From Terribium retamae (GTDB taxonomy: Bacteria > Pseudomonadota > Alphaproteobacteria > Rhizobiales > Rhizobiaceae): a stretch of 64,000 bases of DNA. Numbering within the stretch: position 1 is the first letter of the stretch; each line of letters begins with the position of its first letter. The DNA lies in assembly GCF_022347545.1 (NCBI RefSeq), contig NZ_JAKREW010000009.1:118292-182291 (forward strand), written 5' to 3'. Of the stretch, positions 61,413-64,000 are shown piece after piece. A program made the translations under genes and the position numbers. The notes under the pieces are model-generated. The model was given only the letters and a program-made list of their open reading frames with translations, ran no database searches and had not been told where the DNA came from.

Positions 61413-62414
61413 GTGAACGTTGTTAAGCATCCGATCAAACGATCGCTGGTCTTTTTCCTGGTTCCGGACTTCACAATGGTCGCATTTGCGACAGCGCTCG
61501 AGCCGCTTCGCATCGCCAACCGCATGCTGGGCTATGAAGCCTATCGCTGGCGCCTGGCCAGCGCCGACGGCAAGCCAGTACCCGCCTCCAATGGGGTGCT
61601 GTGCGCCGTGAATACCTCGCTCGATGAAGAACGCCGCAAGATGGCCGGACCGGAGCGCCCCTCGATGGCGATCATCTGCACCGGCATGGACGTGGATAAA
61701 TACCACAACAAGTCGGTCTTTGCCTGGCTGCGCGAGGAATACAATCGCGGTGTCGCCGTGGGGGGCCTCTGTACCGGCGCCTATGTTCTGGCTGCCGCGG
61801 GACTGCTGTCCAACAAACGCTGCGCCATTCACTGGGAAAACCTGCCGGGCTTTCAGGAAGCCTTCCCGAAGGCGAATGTCTTTGCCGACCTCTTCGAAGT
61901 CGACCAGAACATCTACACTTGCGCCGGCGGTACCGCCGCGCTCGATATGATGTTGAAGCTGATCGGTGACGATTTCGACGAAAATCTCGTCAACCGTGTC
62001 TGCGAGCAGGTGTTGACCGACCGTGTTCGCAGCCCCACCGACCGCCAGCGTCTGCCGTTGCGCGCGCGCCTCGGAGTGCAAAACTCGAAGGTTTTGACCA
62101 TCATCGAATTGATGGAAGGAAATCTTGCCGAACCGCTGTCACTGATCGAGATCGCGGACAATGTCGACCTCTCGCGCCGTCAGATCGAGCGTCTGTTTCG
62201 CGCGGAGATGGGCCGCTCTCCTGCCCGCTACTATCTCGAAATCAGGCTGGATCGCGCTCGCCACCTCCTGATCCAGTCTTCGCTTCCGGTGGTCGAGGTC
62301 GCGGTGGCCTGCGGTTTCGTCTCGGCCTCGCATTTCTCGAAATGCTACCGCGAACTCTACGCACGTTCGCCGCAACAGGAGCGGGTCGACCGCAAGCAAC
62401 TGCTGGCAGCCTGA
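61413..62414 (+). CDS. GlxA/GbdR-type regulator (DJ-1/PfpI domain + AraC helix-turn-helix)
   Basis: A 333-residue regulator with an N-terminal glutamine-amidotransferase-like DJ-1 domain (about 10-190: FFLVPDFTMVAFATALEPLR in part, GGLCTGAYVLAAAGLL) and a C-terminal AraC double helix-turn-helix (SLIEIADNVDLSRRQIERLF in part, VAVACGFVSASHFSKCYRE). GbdR, CdhR and SouR of pseudomonads, which control glycine betaine, carnitine and sarcosine catabolism, have this architecture. It starts at GTG 61413 after GGGAGGT. A role in betaine control fits the window but is inference. Confidence 0.88.
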   Translation: MNVVKHPIKRSLVFFLVPDFTMVAFATALEPLRIANRMLGYEAYRWRLASADGKPVPASNGVLCAVNTSLDEERRKMAGPERPSMAIICTGMDVDKYHNKSVFAWLREEYNRGVAVGGLCTGAYVLAAAGLLSNKRCAIHWENLPGFQEAFPKANVFADLFEVDQNIYTCAGGTAALDMMLKLIGDDFDENLVNRVCEQVLTDRVRSPTDRQRLPLRARLGVQNSKVLTIIELMEGNLAEPLSLIEIADNVDLSRRQIERLFRAEMGRSPARYYLEIRLDRARHLLIQSSLPVVEVAVACGFVSASHFSKCYRELYARSPQQERVDRKQLLAA

Positions 62415-62420
62415 CGCCTT

Positions 62421-62444
62421 GCTCTCCCTGTCGACAGGGAGAGC
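62421..62444. terminator. Perfect 24-bp palindrome between convergent genes
   Basis: GCTCTCCCTGTC is followed at once by its reverse complement GACAGGGAGAGC. It lies between the stop codons of the GlxA-type regulator and the convergent DUF1194 gene, where a bidirectional terminator is expected. There is only a short T-run. Confidence 0.6.
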
Positions 62445-62447
62445 TTC

Positions 62448-63290
62448 TCATCGACTATCGAACATCAGGCCGCGATCGCGCCATCTCTTTTCGCCCGCAA
62501 GACAGTCGATCGTAGGGGCGGCTTGCGCCAACGCGATCGGCGGATGCGCGGCTTCGTCGGCCGTCCGCTGTGGCGAAGCGGCATCCGCCAGTTCCAGAAC
62601 CAGCTTGCGGCGAACCGCTTCCGGAAACTGTTCCCAACTGTTGACGGGAATCATGAAAGCGCCAGGCCCGCCGATCACGCATTCCCGATAATATTTATCG
62701 AGATCACGGATGTCGTAGGAACTCTCCATGCCGCCGTTCGTCATCAGCGGCAGGCCGTTGATGATGATGCCTTGTTTCAGAACGGCATCGCGGACAAGAG
62801 GTACAGGTGCGCCCTGGTTGTTCGGTCCGTCGCCGGAAATATCGATGACGCGTTTGCTGCCCTCAAAGCCACTTTCAGCGAAAAGGTCGGCGCCGAATTC
62901 CAGCGCCGCCGAGATTGAAGTACGGCGCGCACTGTTGGGCGGGCGCGCAGTCAATTGCTTTACCACCTGTTGGGCATCGGCGTGGCTGGCCACCAGCGTC
63001 CAAGGCACGACAACGACCTGCGAATTGGTGCCGGCCCATTCGACATAGGTAACTGCGATCTTGCCGTGAAGACCACCGGCAATTGCGCGCAGCACAGCAT
63101 CGTCTGTCAAGGCGGTCGCGTAGCCGCGCCGCTGGATCTCAAGCTCTTCGGGTGACATGGAAAGCGAGACGTCGACGGCGAGGACAAGCTCGACATCGAC
63201 CGGCTCCGCCGCTTGGGTCGCGGACGCCAGCACGCTCACCAGCGCCGAAACGGCGCCGGCAAGGAGGGCCGTGGCTGCAGATGCCGACAT
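62448..63290 (-). CDS. DUF1194 family VWA-like exported protein
   Basis: A 280-residue protein with a signal peptide (about 1-27, ATQAAEP) and a von Willebrand-like domain whose metal-site start reads LAVDVSLSMSPEE, followed by KRVIDISGDGPNNQG. This matches DUF1194. It is probably periplasmic; the function is unknown. ATG 63290 opens the signal peptide; the upstream frame is not convincing. Confidence 0.85.
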   Translation of the reverse strand: MSASAATALLAGAVSALVSVLASATQAAEPVDVELVLAVDVSLSMSPEELEIQRRGYATALTDDAVLRAIAGGLHGKIAVTYVEWAGTNSQVVVVPWTLVASHADAQQVVKQLTARPPNSARRTSISAALEFGADLFAESGFEGSKRVIDISGDGPNNQGAPVPLVRDAVLKQGIIINGLPLMTNGGMESSYDIRDLDKYYRECVIGGPGAFMIPVNSWEQFPEAVRRKLVLELADAASPQRTADEAAHPPIALAQAAPTIDCLAGEKRWRDRGLMFDSR

Positions 63291-63357
63291 GACGTGAGGG
63301 TAAGCCAGATTCGGCCTTCCACAAAGACGTCGCTCATTTGTATCGCGGCTTTCCCTC

Positions 63358-63771
63358 TCACATTTTCGAGATTTGGGCTTTTGCCTTCCGCCGGTGAAGA
63401 CCCACCGCAAGGCAAAGCGTGACCAACAGGCCGACCGGAAAGCCGCTTGGCGGCATCAGCAGCGTCGTGAGCGTGGCCCAACCCGCGAGCATCCATCCAA
63501 CAAAGACCGGAATGGGCGCACCGCGTCGATCAAGCCACAAGATGAGGGATCCCAGTATCAACAATGGGACCGCAAAACTTCCGACCGTAGCCCAGAACAC
63601 ACCGCCACTCAGCGCGAGATCCAGAGGCTGCGCGCGCAAAGGCTGCCAATGATCGAAGGTCCACAAATTGAGGCCAAGCCAATGGGGAAATTCAGTGGGG
63701 ACGTCGATGCCCAATACCAGCAGGTGAATGACCCCGAGCATGACCAGTGCAATGGCACTCCATTTGACCAT
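63358..63771 (-). CDS. Small four-helix membrane protein (DUF6463-like)
   Basis: A 137-residue protein with about four membrane helices. It starts MVKWSAIALVMLGVIHLLV and has the pattern FDHWQPLRAQPLDLALSGG between helices. The layout fits a DUF6463-type family; I am not certain. AGGAGAGG precedes the ATG at 63771. Confidence 0.65.
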   Translation of the reverse strand: MVKWSAIALVMLGVIHLLVLGIDVPTEFPHWLGLNLWTFDHWQPLRAQPLDLALSGGVFWATVGSFAVPLLILGSLILWLDRRGAPIPVFVGWMLAGWATLTTLLMPPSGFPVGLLVTLCLAVGLHRRKAKAQISKM

Positions 63772-63842
63772 AACGTCCTCTCCTGTCGATTGACGGACAG
63801 CGCGCACTACGCCACTCCATACGGAGGCGTATCTACCACCAT

Positions 63843-64000
<158 letters not shown>

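Overview
The window looks like chromosomal DNA of a Hyphomicrobiales (Rhizobiales) alphaproteobacterium, most likely a Phyllobacteriaceae member of the Mesorhizobium/Aminobacter/Nitratireductor type. The grounds are high GC content, dispersed palindromic intergenic repeats typical of this group, a LysR/DUF1127 pair, several L,D-transpeptidases and a DppBCDF-type transporter. The last ~157 bases are almost pure G and look like an end-of-contig sequencing artefact. I saw no tRNA, rRNA, CRISPR array, transposase or integrase.

Layout. 0-3 kb: soeBA-like cytoplasmic sulfite dehydrogenase (soeB cut by the window edge). 3.3-14.7 kb: L,D-transpeptidase, M20 peptidase, OsmC protein, a complete oligopeptide-type ABC transporter whose fused double ATPase carries an in-frame palindromic repeat, then NUDIX, TerB, TSUP exporter, AraC and VOC genes. 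14.8-19.2 kb: cobQ, a DddQ-like cupin, and a valine-catabolism pair (acyl-CoA dehydrogenase, mmsB). 19.5-24.8 kb: class III aminotransferase, MFS transporter and a PLD-family protein. 25-30.6 kb: an operon of an MttB-family methyltransferase, a dimethylglycine/sarcosine dehydrogenase-like flavoprotein and a DddP-like protein. 30.8-35.5 kb: NUP protein, PhnD-like protein, desaturase, XRE regulator and DUF1989 protein. 35.6-36.7 kb: homocysteine S-methyltransferase. 36.7-42.7 kb: VWA protein with ECF sigma factor, dienelactone hydrolase, and CynX-type MFS with FadR regulator. 42.8-55 kb: core corrinoid C1 locus (ferredoxin, second MttB, corrinoid protein, DUF1638, formyltransferase, desaturase, Virulence_fact-type protein, MetV-like, MetF, methyl-THF:corrinoid methyltransferase, RamA-like activator). 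55-63.8 kb: VOC, HAD, two more L,D-transpeptidases, HSL esterase, LysR/DUF1127, a GlxA/GbdR-type regulator, DUF1194 and a small membrane protein.

How they fit together. The main theme is aerobic corrinoid- and folate-dependent methyl transfer. The window holds separate proteins for every module of a MetH-like methionine synthase: homocysteine methyltransferase, methyl-THF:corrinoid methyltransferase, B12-binding protein and an iron-sulfur ASKHA reactivase. It also holds MetF/MetV and two non-pyrrolysine MttB proteins that could feed methyl groups from quaternary amines into the same corrinoid protein. Near-identical palindromic operators precede the homocysteine- and pterin-methyltransferase genes, which argues for joint control. 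Five of these proteins carry short arginine/glycine/alanine-rich terminal tails, a shared feature I cannot explain from the known folds. The DddP-like and DddQ-like genes, the dimethylglycine dehydrogenase-like gene and a GbdR-like regulator suggest that the substrates include betaines and/or dimethylsulfoniopropionate. That substrate assignment is inference.
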